The translations under genes and the position numbers were made by a program. DNA of 64,000 nucleotides from the NCBI GenBank assembly GCA_035578155.1, contig JAPWDM010000003.1, positions 19,432,916 to 19,496,915 on the forward strand, read 5' to 3'. The DNA is from Brachynemurus nebulosus. Its lineage: Eukaryota > Arthropoda > Insecta > Neuroptera > Myrmeleontidae. How positions within the stretch are numbered: position 1 is the first letter of the stretch; every line of letters begins with the position of its first letter. The notes under the pieces were generated by a model that was not told the origin of the DNA, ran no database searches, and saw only the letters and a program-made list of their open reading frames with translations. This document shows, piece after piece, positions 11,796 to 23,330 of this stretch.

Positions 11796-12074
11796 ATGAA
11801 GGTGTTATGTCACATTTTTTATAATTTTACAGTAGAAGCGTCTGAAAGCTTTTATTTACATATTAATAGGTACTTCCCATGTAATAGCACATGTTTATTA
11901 TTAAATTTCTACAAAACTATTGGACTTGATGAAACCAAATTTGAATATATGATTCTTCAGCACAGAATATTTCAAGATTTGGCAAAAAATGAAATTTTTG
12001 AATCACGTCTTCAGTTAAGCCAAAGAGCAGTTTGTGATAGTAGTGATCATAGCGATGATATAATTATAGTTTAA
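11796..12074 (+). CDS. Unidentified coding-like ORF (possible 3' exon)
   Basis: A 92-codon frame ends at TAA 12072-12074. Its later part (FYKTIGLDETKFEYMIL to the end) has coding-like composition and an acidic serine-rich end (DSSDHSDDIIIV). A fair splice acceptor (TTTATAATTTTACAG) lies inside the frame near 11832, so the true exon may start there. An upstream open stretch ends at a donor-like GACGTGAGT (about 11786), but its phase does not match this frame, which argues against a simple two-exon gene. An AATAAA signal follows near 12153. It sits about 360 bp outside the foldback element. I do not recognise the protein; it could be a transposon remnant or chance. Confidence 0.22.
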   Translation: MKVLCHIFYNFTVEASESFYLHINRYFPCNSTCLLLNFYKTIGLDETKFEYMILQHRIFQDLAKNEIFESRLQLSQRAVCDSSDHSDDIIIV

Positions 12075-12089
12075 TTTTTGGTCTTATCC

Positions 12090-12970
12090 AGTTTCCTTTC
12101 CATTTTTGTTTATTACTGTGCAATTACTTCATTTAAGCAGTTTTTAGTAAATAAATAAAAGATAAAACGTCTTATCACTTTGTCCGGGCCTTCCTTCAAT
12201 CGAGAATTTAAAAGCGAAAAAAAATGAAAATATAGAAAATAAAAAATGCTTCTGAATTCTAAAAATTTAGAAGTATTATGTGAAAGAGTATGTATTTAAA
12301 CGTGGTGATTAGTAACTATAACAATTTTATTTAAGGGGGGAGGGTCTTCCAGAACTTTTAAATTTTTCATTTTTTGTTTTGTTTTAAAAGTTCCTTTGAA
12401 CCTTAAGGAATATATTTCTAATGCTTTAATCCCAACATAAAGATTATCTTAGATAACGATAAATTGCTTTTAACTCTACTTTTCAAGAACGAAAACTTTT
12501 TAATAGCGTTTTTCTCAAAACAGGTCTTTTTCCGCGCCGTGGAACATAACTTAAAAAGTTATTAAGGTATTAACTTGAAATTTTATACAGATATTCTTTA
12601 AGATATTGGCCTTTGTATGTACATAAAATTTTGCATAAATTATTACTATAAATATTGTTTATAACAATTTGTTTATAAAAAAAAGTGACAAATTAAAAAT
12701 AACTAATTTCAAATATTTTACAAAATTATTTTGATATAATCCATTTCACTTAAATTGAATCACGATTCATCACTTGTGAATTTAAATTATTTCCGTTTTC
12801 TTGGCTTTATCTCACTTCACTATTTCGCTTGCGTAAATTTTAAATTTGCAGTTTGTTTTTAGAAAAGAATAGAATATTGATTTGTTTCGAATAAAAGAAT
12901 GAAGTTTTTTAAAGATGACTCATGCTCAATTGTATTTGAAATCGGGAATAACTAAAAACACTATTTCATT
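12090..12970. other. AT-rich DNA, no feature seen
   Basis: No paired repeats or coding islands were found. A GGGGGGAGGG run (about 12337) and a short GC-richer patch near 12530 stand alone. Confidence 0.35.
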
Positions 12971-12987
12971 CACAGTAGTTCTAAAAC

Positions 12988-13080
12988 AAAAGTAGTACGG
13001 TTACAGCGGTTCTGTACCAGAAGTAGTAAAGCTACAGCGACTCTGTACCTAAAGTAGTAAGGTTTCAGCGATTCTAGACG
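12988..13080 (+). repeat. Short tandem repeat, ~31-bp unit, 3 copies
   Basis: Three units of 'AAAGTAGTA-GGTTACAGCG-TTCTGTACC' start near 12988, 13020 and 13050. A fourth partial AAAAGTAGTAAAATGC lies at about 13213. Confidence 0.7.
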
Positions 13081-13553
13081 AAAATAAATTAACGATAAAA
13101 TATACCGATAACTTTGCTGAAAAATCACACTCCCATAATAGGAACCTACCATTTGTTCAAAACTGGCAAATGGTTTCCATGTTATTTATCCCACCTCTGA
13201 TAGTACGAATGTAAAAGTAGTAAAATGCAATAAACTGTTATGTCGTTATACAAAATTTGTTTTAAAGCCCCTCAAGTCAACTATGTATTAGGCCTCTTTC
13301 TGATCGGGAGTCGGCCCTGCTTACAATAGAATATTCAATTTGAGGATCCTAAAAAGAAAAAATAATAAGGAAAAAGTGAAAATTGTTTGAAATTTAATGC
13401 TTTGTTATAGCACACAGTAAAAATAAATTTTAAAATACGAATTTTAGTTAATTTGAATATTTTGGATATGGCTGAGTTTATTGTAGTGTTTCATTTGTTA
13501 TGTAATACACAATTTCATTTCGGAACACCCTGTACCTATACCATTTTAGTATA

Positions 13554-14137
13554 CAGCGTGTTACTGAATAAGTGCGAAAGATTTTAAGAGGTGATTGCAG
13601 AGGTTCTTCTTTTATGTAAAAAAAAGTTCATATAAACCCAGATCCGAAAACGCTTAGTTTCCAAGATAAAGGTTGTTCAGTTTCTTGTCTTTCTTAATGT
13701 TTTCCTAAATATTTCAAAACCGTTTCGAGATATTGACACAAAATTTGGGACACGCTATGACAGGATAAGTACCCATATTTTGAAGTAGACAGAATATTTT
13801 TACTCAAACCAGTGGCGTCCGTACAGCCATGTCATGACATATTTTTAAAGAAAAAAAAGGCACGCCAATGATTTTTTACGATTTGAAAATGTTTTTCAAA
13901 TGTCCCATAAGTTGTTGACAAAAATGACCTCTTAATTTTTGTAGCCGTTTTCAAGATAAAAAATAATTTTCAGTTACTATTCCTATCGCAAAACCGGTAT
14001 GGGCTATCTAATAGCCCATCTACTCTGTATCTTGGAAACTAAGCGTTTTCGCACCTGGGTTTATATGAACTCTTTTACATGATAGAACCTCAGCAATGAC
14101 TTGTTAAAATCTTTCGCACTTACTCACTAACATCTTG
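13554..14137. mobile_element. MITE with ~120-bp inverted ends, TA target site
   Basis: The left end CAGCGTGTTACTGAATAAGT and the right end ACTTACTCACTAACATCTTG are inverted repeats. They continue inward with GCGAAAGATTTTAA, AGTTCATATAAACCCAG and AAACGCTTAGTTTCCAAGAT on the left and their complements on the right (to about 14020). TA dinucleotides flank both ends (13552-13553, 14138-14139). There is no transposase and the length is 584 bp. This is consistent with a non-autonomous Tc1/mariner-type element. The sequence just outside (CGGAACACCCTGTA, 13521-13534) looks like the end of another element of similar type. Confidence 0.75.
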
Positions 14138-14678
14138 TATATATGTATACATAGGTATATACCAAAAGCATATACATACATTGTAAATGACATTAAGTAA
14201 CCAATATAATAATTACATTACTGTAAGGCATTAACTGTGTTATGTGTGGTTACGTTAACATGGTATTGAAGATGTTTGCCAGCGTATGTGATTGTGTTCG
14301 TATGTGTAAGAGTATGTTATCCCACTAGAGACTAGACCCATCTCTGGAGTCTGTATAGTTTACGTGTTAACTAACAATTTCAGATACTTTATTTTGTATT
14401 GTTATCATATTGAAACTATTATAGAAAATACATTTATATTATGCAGTGTATGGTATAATTGCATAATAAATTAAGTTCAAATATTGAAAATTTTGTAAAA
14501 TTATTGTAAATACATTTATAATTTTGTAAGCAATGATTGAATTCCTAGACAAAAATCTGATGATCTGATGGAAACAGATCATATATCTGAACGACAATCA
14601 CACAGTTTTGCACAAGGCGACTAATTGACTGTTAACAAAAAAAAAAAAACAACATAAACCCAATATATCTGATTTACT
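14138..14678. other. AT-rich DNA, no feature seen
   Basis: No repeats or coding islands were recognised between the MITE and the palindrome. Confidence 0.35.
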
Positions 14679-15370
14679 TTTAAGGCTGTTTTGGTGGTAC
14701 AATCGGTGATAAAAGTACATGAAATTAGAAATTCGTGAATAATTACGTTGTATAACAACCTATGAGGTAAATAAATAGTTATCTATGTTAAATAATAACT
14801 ATCACTACAACTGATTGTACAATACATCAAACTATAGCTCTCAGCTTAGTACAAGAGCTGAGTACATTCTGAGGATTTTTCGGAGAATTTCAACATGCTA
14901 CGATACAATTGAAAATTTAGTAGAATGTTCCTCATTAAATACTAAGGCCCCTGTAAAAATTTCAAACCGATTCACTAAGCCGTTAAAAAGTTATTAAAAA
15001 AAAAAACTAATTTTACACGTACCCTTAGGAAAATTCGAAAACAGAACAGATTAAATAACTTTTTAGCGGCTTAGTGAATCGGTTTGAAATTTTCACAGGG
15101 GCCTTAGTACTTAATGAGGAACATTCTACTAAATTTTCAATCGCCTCGTAGCATTTGGAAATTCCTCCGAAAAATCCTCAGAATGTACTCAGCTCTCGTA
15201 GTCAGCTGAGAGCTATAGTTTGATGTATTGTACAATCAGTTGTAGTTACAGCTATTATTTAACAAAGATAGCTATTTATTTACCTCATAGTTTGTTATAC
15301 AACGCTATTATTCACGAATTTCTAATTTCATGTACTTTTATCTCCGATTGTACCTCCCAAACATCCTTAA
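14679..15370. mobile_element. Palindromic MITE, 317-bp arms, 58-bp spacer
   Basis: Bases 14679-14995 and 15054-15370 are inverted copies. Examples: CTATAGCTCTCAGC/GCTGAGAGCTATAG, ACAGGGGCC/GGCCCCTGT and GGTTTGAAATTTT in each arm. By eye the arms differ at a few to about ten percent of sites, so they have begun to diverge. ORFs on both strands (14815-14997, 15220-15417) are products of the repeat. No clear target duplication was found, so an inverted duplication of host DNA is not excluded. Confidence 0.7.
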
Positions 15371-16749
15371 ACGATTACATTGACATTTACAATTCTATTT
15401 TATTTTTTGTGTTATAACTGACTCACTCATAATTTTTGTTTTGTATACCTATATCCATTTTTACATTATTATTTGCGAAATATTTGTTTCCTTATTACAT
15501 GTGCCCAACTTGTTTTTATTGTTTTTGATTACTTCCATTATTTCTATCTTTACTATTATTGTCTCCTAATAGGATGTATTTAATACAAATAAGAGGGAAA
15601 TTTAGTATAACTTCTATTTGTTTAATAATGGTGATATTGATCGAAACATACCACAAAACGTGGTATTTTTTTAAAGTATCTTTACGAGTACTTATTCAAA
15701 TTTATTAAAATTAAGGATGGATTCTTCTACTTGGGGATACTGGTTAGTTCAGGTACTGATTCCGAATGTATTTGTGAATTAATTAGTCATGGCGGCTGTG
15801 AAGAAAATTTTATATTTTTTTCGGATTTTCTTGCTATAATTTAAACAAGAACTTGTTAAACCTTAAAAGTTTATATCAATTTTGTGTTTTTGAGTTCAAA
15901 TTTGATTAAATGTAATTTTTTATGAGTATACTTATGTATACTATTTGAAAACTTTTGCCAAAACATGTCACCATTTTTGGTAATGGGCGGCAATTTATCA
16001 CAGTGTTGGCTTTATGACAGTTTACTCAGTATCGTTTTATCCAAGAAAAGTATTGTTACTTTTCGAATTTGTAAAAAAAAATTTTCTGTAAGTTTTAAAT
16101 GTATTGTAAACACATCAGTATTATAAATCATTAAGTTAGAATCGATTCTAATGTAACGGCTTGATACAAGTTTGTCTTTTTGTCTCTGATTCCACAACGT
16201 AGTTGAGAAATGGGGTGCATGGAAAAGCTTTTTCTGAATGGAAAAGGGGAAGAAAAATTGGTTGATCACGGAACTTAAAATTTCAACTTAATTTTAATTC
16301 TAAGAGTAGTTTGATTCCACGTATTGTATGTTGTTGTGTAGGATACTTCACTTCCATATTAAACACTAACAGATTGAGATTAATTATTTAATTTAATCAA
16401 TGTTCTAATCATGTATAATTAAAATTGTATATTCTAATTCATTATAAATAAATATTGATCGATAGATTCTTACAGTTCTCATAACTTAACTCGACTTTAA
16501 CTAGAAAATTTAACGTTCAATAATATATTTGGATAAAATTACCTTTCATTTTTTCGGTTTAATTATGTGACTTTAAATTATTCTATGCAATTTACAAAAA
16601 GAACCTAACAAGATGATTAACTTCTGTTTCGAAAATGTGTCGTCACAATACGTATTTAACGTTTATTTGTTAATAAATATTAAAAGTTGAAAAAATTGTA
16701 AATATATCTATATTATAAACCGTCTATTAAAATTAGCTGTATTTTCAAT
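15371..16749. other. AT-rich DNA, no feature seen
   Basis: A minus-strand ORF at 16012-16269 (85 codons) has no motif, no splice context and AT-driven composition; I treat it as chance. No paired repeats were seen. Confidence 0.35.
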
Positions 16750-16930
16750 AAAGAAGTCTTTATGAAGACATTACAGCACTTTGGGGAAAAGTCCCTTTTT
16801 TTATTAACCTCAATAATGTATCAATTAACCTCCTTAGAATGATATTCAAAAGAAATTACATATGACTGCGGAAATATTTTAAAAATCGTTTTCTTCAAGC
16901 GGTTTGGAATAACTCAGCTTCGTCAATGGG

Positions 16931-18107
16931 TCTATTGAATAAAAACAAGTAAAACCTTATTAAGTAATTACTTATGTAGAGAAGTGAATACCTTTAAGTA
17001 TAAGGTATTACTTCATTTTACTTGAATAATTACTGGAAAAATATTTAAAAATTTAAGTATTTACTTATAAGTATTAACTTATACTGATGAGTAAACACTT
17101 AATTTTGGAAAATTATAACAAACTCCAAATTACTTATTGATTTAAGTCACTACTTGTTTTTATTCAGCTAAAAAGAGGTAGGTACTTAAGTGGATCCTAC
17201 ACGCTCAATAATATTGCACAAAATCTGAGGTTGTACAATATTACTAATCGTCTTTAGGTTATATTGAAGAGTTGTACAACATATTGTGCTGATTAAAAAT
17301 AGTTTGAAATATCTTGTACAATGAATTAATATTGTAATGTCTGTAGGCTCTGAAGATATTATTGCGCAATACCATTTTATTTGTTAAGTTTCGAGTTGTT
17401 AATTATTTTGTAATGTCATATTTGATGGCTATTATTTGTACTAGTTTGACTTATTAATTTGTAAGATTAATTATTTATTTACTGCTTCGCAACGTCTTTA
17501 TCATTTAATAGTAGTCTTCATAATCTTTGTTAAACATGCTATAACATGTTAAATGTGTTATTTCGAAGAAAAAAATTAACAAATCGAGAAAAAATTGATG
17601 AAATTCGACGAAAACAAACAACAAGGCCTAGAGCATGTTATTTGTTAAATTGAAATCGAGAACTGGTTTAAAACTATAAAATAACTGTCATAATTCAAAT
17701 ATCTAATAATTAACACAGTTGCAAATAAGTCGTTCATGACTTTTATCTATTTCGAAGAACAATATAAATAACATTTAACAAGTTTGACAAATTTAACAAA
17801 GATTATGAAGACTACTAATATTTAAAATTAAAAAACAATTGGATTAATGTAGAATTTGCTACATTAAATTTATTGTATAAATTTCTTTTAAAAATTATTG
17901 AACTATCTGGAGGGAAGTTCAATAAATTGCAAAAGTTGATTGCACAAAATTATTGAGCGTGTAGGGGTCGCTTTTCTGAAAAAAAAAAATCAGTAAATAC
18001 TTCCATACTAAGTAAATACTGGAAATAATTTGAGTTTACTTATTTCCTGTAAGTAAGAACTTAAAAAATAGGAAGTAAAAATGAATACTTCTTTTTATTC
18101 AGTAGAC
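16931..18107. mobile_element. TIR insertion inside repeat copy A, itself interrupted
   Basis: The outer ends TATTGAATAAAAACAAGTA (16933) and TACTTCTTTTTATTCAGTA (to 18104) are inverted. A further copy of the end motif (CTACTTGTTTTTATTCAG, 17152-17169) lies inside. Both flanks are rich in AGTAATTACTT/AAGTATTTACTT-like short words. Repeat copy B at 22.2 kb continues across this point without the insertion, which supports an insertion event. A second element (17197-17963) sits within it. Confidence 0.5.
17197..17963. mobile_element. Small TIR element nested at third level
   Basis: The ends CTACACGCTCAATAAT (17197) and ATTATTGAGCGTGTAG (to 17963) are perfect 16-bp inverted repeats. The flanks GGATC (17192-17196) and GGGTC (17964-17968) could be a 5-bp target duplication with one change. 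An inner inverted pair (TAGTAGTCTTCATAATCTTT at about 17508 and its complement ending about 17819) encloses 310 bp. There is no coding capacity and the superfamily is uncertain. Confidence 0.6.
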
Positions 18108-18718
18108 CGAATAACTTTTTTCCGTACTTTATTCCATTATACCTTATTTCGTTACTTTTGCTATATTTACATAAATAACTCCAAAATGATAAATACTGCA
18201 ACTTTACATGGGTTCTTCTCAAAATTAAATTTTCCAAAACAATGAGCAAGATACAATTTTGATCCGATTGACTTGAAATTTTACCTACAGCTTTTTGAAT
18301 ATATCGTTTAGGACAGTACACAAGATTAATGAAATTGGTTAAGTACCTTAAGTTGATTTTTTCGTCGATTTTCAAAATTCTTTTTCAAACTGGTGCCATT
18401 TAACGATAATCAAATATTTTTTACTAATTTTGTGTACTGCTTTAGTAAAATTAATGTAAATGATGAAAAAACCATTTTTATTTTCTAGCTGCTTGTTTTG
18501 CTACCACCCTATCAACCTATTTATATTTGTGACATTTTGAAGTGATATAACGCCTTAACATAAGATTCTTTTTTAAAAAAGTTATCCAAACTTTCATAAA
18601 GAAGATTTTAAGATTTTGTTTAATTAATTTTCAAAAGCTCACCAATCGCTTACCACCCACATCATAATATTAAAGTATAATTATAAAAAATACAGTGAAA
18701 TGTAATCCCTTTTGCGCT

Positions 18719-18931
18719 TTACATTCGGTGATCATCTAATAATTTTATCAATGTTTTTTTAATATAGTACCTGCTCATACATAGGTATTCATACAAACCA
18801 TTTTTCAGCAAATATGTAAAAATTTCACCATTTACATCCACTGGTAGTTTTGTTGTCGATGCAACGAACTGATTGTGACGTCGCAGTGACGTTAGTGTAT
18901 TAGGGTTGCGAGGATACGAATCCGGGGACAT
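18719..18931 (-). other. GC-richer island with coding-like ORF, weak
   Basis: A 70-codon minus-strand ORF begins at ATG 18929-18931. Its first 45 codons (MSPDSYPRNPNTLTSLRRHN and on) have mixed, coding-like codons, ending at a donor-like AGCAGGTACT near 18770. No acceptor or conserved motif supports it. The same stretch contains two TGACGT words (about 18876 and 18887), which resemble CRE sites, so a regulatory island is an alternative. Confidence 0.15.
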
Positions 18932-19230
18932 TACAGTGTTAGAATTGAAAACGTATTAGGCTAGGTAAACTTTTTAATTTTATTGTGTATAGATAGATAG
19001 ATGGAGCAATAACTAGTTGGTCCACTTTTCAATAAATAGTGGTACAGTGGACGCTCGTGAATTTTGATCCAATAATTTCTAAAAATGAATTTTTATCGAT
19101 TAAAATTCAACTAGCATTTACAATAATTTATTTAATATAGTTCATGAGAATTATTGCCTTAGTTTATTTATCACATAACACGATTTTGCAATAATTATTT
19201 TGAAATTTAATTCTTCCTTGGTTGGGAACC

Positions 19231-19298
19231 ATAAAAAGGACAGCTTCCATCCGAAACTACCGCCAAGTTAGTTTACTAGTTTTTGTTTTTTGGTAAGT
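19231..19298 (+). promoter_or_regulatory. Possible TATA box and first-exon donor, speculative
   Basis: ATAAAAAGG at 19231-19239 could act as a TATA element. A perfect GTAAGT donor follows at 19293-19298, 60 bp downstream, as in a short non-coding first exon. No downstream exon can be tied to it. Confidence 0.15.
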
Positions 19299-20990
19299 AA
19301 ATATTTGTCACAAAATTTCCATCTGTTTACGAAATTATTTATCTTTCTATAAGTCCTTTAGTCCTAAATATCCTTTAGTCTCTTATAAGAGAAAGTCGAG
19401 TTTCACTTTTAACCCCAAGGTACTAAAAATACTTTTGTTCCCACTTTTAATCTAATTAGCAAGCAGTTAAATAACGTCACTAGGTAATTATTTATTTATT
19501 TATTTATTTAAAATAGTAAACAAATACAAACCGGTTGATAAAGACAAACAGTTATATTGTAGTCTCAAATTCGACTGATTTATCCGAAGCATTGAGGAGA
19601 GAGAATGATATATATTACAAGTACATTAAGAAATTGAAGCTAAAGAATAGACTGATGTGATTACTTTAATGGCGGTCAAACCATTAATATTTAATGGTTT
19701 ATCTAATATTTATAAACAAGTCTCCGTGGTTACAAGTTGGGTTTAATAAAATGGAGTCATAACTTCACAATTTAATATCGATGGTATCTCTGTAGGAAAT
19801 ATTTGTTAATATTATGTTCGATTCAGTACTCAATGATCCGAAGTATAACTTGATGTAACAATTTAAATGACATGTAGATAATTTTTTTCTTAATTTTTAT
19901 AATTTTAAATTATCTGTAATTGCAAAAGATAATATATACGCTACCGTACTGAAATGTTTCTTTTGATCTCTTGTGTGAATTGTTGCAAAGACGCTGGTAT
20001 ACGGTCGTCCCTCTAATGGTGTAAATTCTGAGCCACAGAATTAGGCTTTTGTGTAACAATTCTCAATTATTGGCTATCGAACATCAATTTCTTTTGTTAA
20101 TATTGGTACACCTCTTTTGCGATATTACTCTCGAAGGCACTACAGTATACAGAGACTTCACATTCTTTTGGCCACGTAAAAGAATCTGGCGTTGTTGAAC
20201 TTATTGTCCTTTGCTAGTCCCCGATAGTATACATACACGTATGAAGCAACTAGTGTCTTGTTATGACTTCCATAGAGTTTTCATTTAATTTCTTCTACAG
20301 ATCACTATTTCTTGAATTCCCTGGAAGATGAATAAGCTTTCAGAAACTTCTCCTGTTATAGAGTTAACTGTTAAATTAATAAAGTTCGGCTAAGAGCTTT
20401 CACTGTAAATTGATCAATTGAATTTTTTTTCAATACATACAAACTCATCCATACATTCAGTTAAACTTTAGCTATTATTTTGCATAGAGGGTAGCTATTG
20501 TGAGTACCTACTCACCTATCTGTATCGATATAAGCCAAATATTCCATTAGATATACGTTTGTTTTTTGTCATTTCAAATAAACGTCATATTAAAAAAAAA
20601 AAAAATGGCAGCATTCATTGTTCTCTGTACTTCCCCATCCCTTTCCGTTCCCGCATATTTGAAACCGGATATTGTATTGTAAGAGATTAATATATTAAAA
20701 TATATATGTGATAGAGATAAACTTATGTATCGATATTGAATTATTGAATAGTGTTGTCTCTTTTGACAGTGAGTTCAACGAGCTTTTTTTGTTTTTTGTG
20801 GACGTTTATTTTTTCTGGCGTTTTGTTAATAAAAAAATAATGATGTTTTTTTGTTTTTTTGAGGAAGATAAAACAAGAGGAATATTGATCTGATTTTTAT
20901 TAGTGAAGTGTAAAATAAATATGTGTTTTAAAAGTTTTTTGTTCGGTACTTTTATGTTGAATTTTATTTTTTTAATTTTTTAAATAAATA
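19299..20990. other. Mostly AT-rich; one higher-complexity stretch
   Basis: Positions 19970-20340 are less AT-rich. On the minus strand they give short open segments (for example SEFTPLEGRPYTSVFAT and LAKDNKFNNARFFYVAKRM) broken by stops and frame changes. This suggests a decayed coding sequence, but no family is recognised. A perfect AAACCATTAA/TTAATGGTTT hairpin lies at 19679-19701. Confidence 0.2.
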
Positions 20991-21893
20991 TACCGTAAAA
21001 CCGTCTAGACCCAGACACTTTTTTAAATTTTTGGGTTAATTTTATGTTTATACATGTTTCCTTCATAGATATCACCAATAAAAGTATTACCGTTAGAAAT
21101 AGAGTCTATATTATTTGTTATATCCCTGACCTATTTGTTTCATTATAAGTACAAATAAAAAAAAAAAAATTAGTAAGTGTCCGGGACTACACCCTAAATC
21201 GGTCTTGACTCGGACACTTATCTAAATAATGTAATAACATGCAAACTAACCTCTCCCGTCGGGGTTAGGACAGTTTTTGTATCGTCTGATATCTTTGAAC
21301 CTGCCAAAGACTTCAAAATATTTTGTGGGAAGGGAAAGGGGGCAATGCATAGTATGACTCTTTATGTAGTAAACATACGATATGACACCAGAAGGAGGCA
21401 TAAACCGCGTAATTCTGGCGGGAATATTAATTTATAGATAGTGGGAGTTACAGCTGGCTCGAATCGCGGCCTTAGTGTAATAAACTGATGTGTCCGGATC
21501 TAAACGGATATATGTATATAGCATGTATTTTTTTATATATACACCGAATATAACTTCAAACATTATTAAATGATGCGCGATAAAATTCTGAACATATACA
21601 TATCAAAACTAAAACAATATGACAATTATGACAGAAATTACACGTCTAAGTTAGACACACATTTTATTTCTTTGAAAAACTGTAGGATAGTAATCCTGTA
21701 AAATGAGATAGTAAAAGTTGAAATCCCTAGTTTTTATTGGTATAGCTGTTTAGAGGATGTTTTTCTCTTTCTAATGACGTCAAGAACAAATGTTTATTGT
21801 TGCAGGTTAATGTAGAAATTATTTACTGTGCAAAGGTTAGTGCAAAGTGTCCGGGTCTAGACCTCCTGTCCGGGTCTAGACGGTTTTACGGTA
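20991..21893. mobile_element. TIR element with TACCGT ends, TA-flanked
   Basis: The left end TACCGTAAAACCGTCTAGAC and its exact complement at the right end (to 21893) are flanked by TA on both sides. The GTGTCCGGGTCTAGAC word recurs: twice in the right end (21847-21883) and in variant form near 21177, 21210 and 21491, so the ends are partly duplicated inward. It is 903 bp with no transposase, hence non-autonomous. TA flanks suggest Tc1/mariner/pogo relatives. Nothing in the interior (a GGGAAGGGAAAGGGGGC patch near 21327) looks coding. Confidence 0.75.
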
Positions 21894-22316
21894 TACAATA
21901 AATGATTGACTAAGTAAATTGCGGGGGTCCACAAGAGGTTTCAAAAGGTTAAATAATTTATGGGTAGTACTATAATATAATTAAACTTATACTATAATAT
22001 AATTATAATTAAAATAGGACAAACGATAATAAAAATAGTCTGAGGCGTTGCACCACTTTGAAAGAAATTTCTTCCTTTTTATTGGCTTAAGTGATATAGG
22101 TATTAACAGTTCTAGAGTGATATCTAAAAGAAATTGACTGGGGAAATATTTTAAAAATTGTTTTGGATCCGATTTCTTAAACGACTTCGAGCAGTTGAAA
22201 ATATTCAAGAAAGTCACCCCGCTCCGCGTAGAATTTTGGAATCTCTTAGCTTGGTCAATAATTTTTTTTTTAATTACTTTATCCCGTTACCTTATTTCCT
22301 TACTTTTGTTATATTT

Positions 22317-22672
22317 CCATAAATAACTCAAAAATGATAGGTATAGTTAACACACAAACAGATAAACAATATTGAAACGTTACATAGGTTTTTCTCAAAA
22401 TTACGTTTTCCAAAACAGTGGACAGAACTCCATAAATAACTCAAAAATAATAGGTATAGTTAACACACAAACTGATAAACAAATATTGAAACGTTACATA
22501 GGTTTTTCTCGAAATTACGTTTTCCAAAACAGTGGACAGAACTCCATAAATAACTCAAAAATAATAGGTATAGTTAACACACAAACTGATAAACAAATAT
22601 TGAAACTTTACATAGGTTTTTCTCGAAATTACGTTTTTCAAAACAGTGCACAGAACTCCAGAAATTCATATA
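22317..22672 (+). repeat. Tandem triplication, 113/114-bp unit
   Basis: Units begin CCATAAATAACTC at 22317, 22430 and 22544. The last two are nearly identical; the first differs by a 1-bp deletion and a few changes. Because 114 is a multiple of three, the array yields a 101-codon ORF (22372-22677) with a 38-residue repeat, which I take as an artefact. The single unit in copy A (about 18172-18270) shows the unrepeated state. Confidence 0.85.
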
Positions 22673-22691
22673 ATTGACTCGAAATTTTACC

Positions 22692-22886
22692 CAGGCCCGA
22701 TGAGAGGGTGGGGTAGCTGGATTTCCAGCCTTGGGGCCCGAGCTGGAAGAAGAGGCCCGTAGCGACTGATAAGGGCCCGGGAGAATGTAAAATGAGCTTT
22801 TTTTTGCTTGTTATTTATATTTTGAGTAGAAATTATGAAGAAAAGTGTTTTGTTCCCAATGCCCGCTATTTCTCTCCACGGCCCTG
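22692..22886. mobile_element. hAT-type MITE with perfect 8-bp target duplication
   Basis: The insert begins CAGGCCCG and ends CGGCCCTG, and is flanked on both sides by ATTTTACC (22684-22691 and 22887-22894). The paralogous repeat copy A has a single ATTTTACC at about 18286-18293 joined directly to the downstream sequence, i.e. the empty site. An 8-bp duplication and CAG...CTG ends are typical of the hAT superfamily. The 195-bp interior is GC-rich compared with its surroundings (AGGGCCCGGG-like words) and non-coding. A related but older copy may lie at 35055-35277. Confidence 0.85.
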
Positions 22887-23330
22887 ATTTTACCTGTAGC
22901 TTCTTAGATAAAATATTGAAATTGATTAAGATATAAATTTTTTATAAATAAATTAAAATTGATTTTTCGTTAATTTCAATTTTTTTTTTCAAACTGGCAT
23001 CATTCAACAATTATTTTTAACAATCTTGTGTAGGTACCGTCTTAGTAAAACTAATATGAATGATATAAGATATAAAATTTTTTTTATTTTTTGATTACTG
23101 GTTGATTTGAAATTCTGGCTCTTGGCTACTTTTATTTTCTGGTCATTGGCTGGTTATGCTACTGAACATGAATATCTTCGAAAAAAGAAACATCTACGCT
23201 AGACTTCTAAAACACTCTAATTTATTTTTATCATATATTTATTGCATTGTACGCTACGGAGGAAACAATTCTCCAAAAAACGCCGCGATTTAACGCCTTA
23301 ACTCAAGTTCTAAATTAAGTTCGTAGATGG

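Larger units (their letters stand above)
16750..18600 (+). repeat. Interspersed repeat, copy A (interrupted)
   Basis: Its flanks match 22010-23330 in the same order. The left block (16760-16935) shares ATTTTAAAAATCGTTTT, AAAAGAAATT and TCAGCTTCGTCAAT with 22040-22260. The right block (18105-18600) shares TTCGTTACTTTTGCTATATT, CATAAATAACTC, TTCTCAAAATTA, TTTTCCAAAACA, TTTTTCAAACTGG and AACGCCTTAAC. Between them copy A has an inserted nest (16931-18107) that copy B lacks. It has only one unit of the 114-bp block that is triplicated in copy B, and an empty site where copy B has a hAT MITE. Family unknown. Confidence 0.6.
22010..23330 (+). repeat. Interspersed repeat, copy B
   Basis: Direct-orientation paralogue of 16750-18600, diverged by perhaps a fifth to a quarter by eye. 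It differs by a triplicated 114-bp block (22317-22672), by a hAT-type MITE (22692-22886) and by lacking the nested insertion of copy A. The family is not identified and no protein domain is visible. Confidence 0.6.

Noticed and set aside
13521..13534. CGGAACACCCTGTA as the end of an additional MITE
   Set aside because: Only one end is visible; no inverted partner was found nearby, so it was not annotated separately.
14815..15417. Two ORFs in the 692-bp palindrome
   Set aside because: They lie in inverted arms on corresponding sequence and show no coding signature.
16012..16269. 85-codon minus-strand ORF
   Set aside because: AT-rich codons only, no motif or splice context.
22372..22677. 101-codon ORF with a 38-residue internal repeat
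   Set aside because: The repeat follows from a 114-bp DNA triplication that is a multiple of three; the paralogous single unit at 18.2 kb is not an ORF of note.
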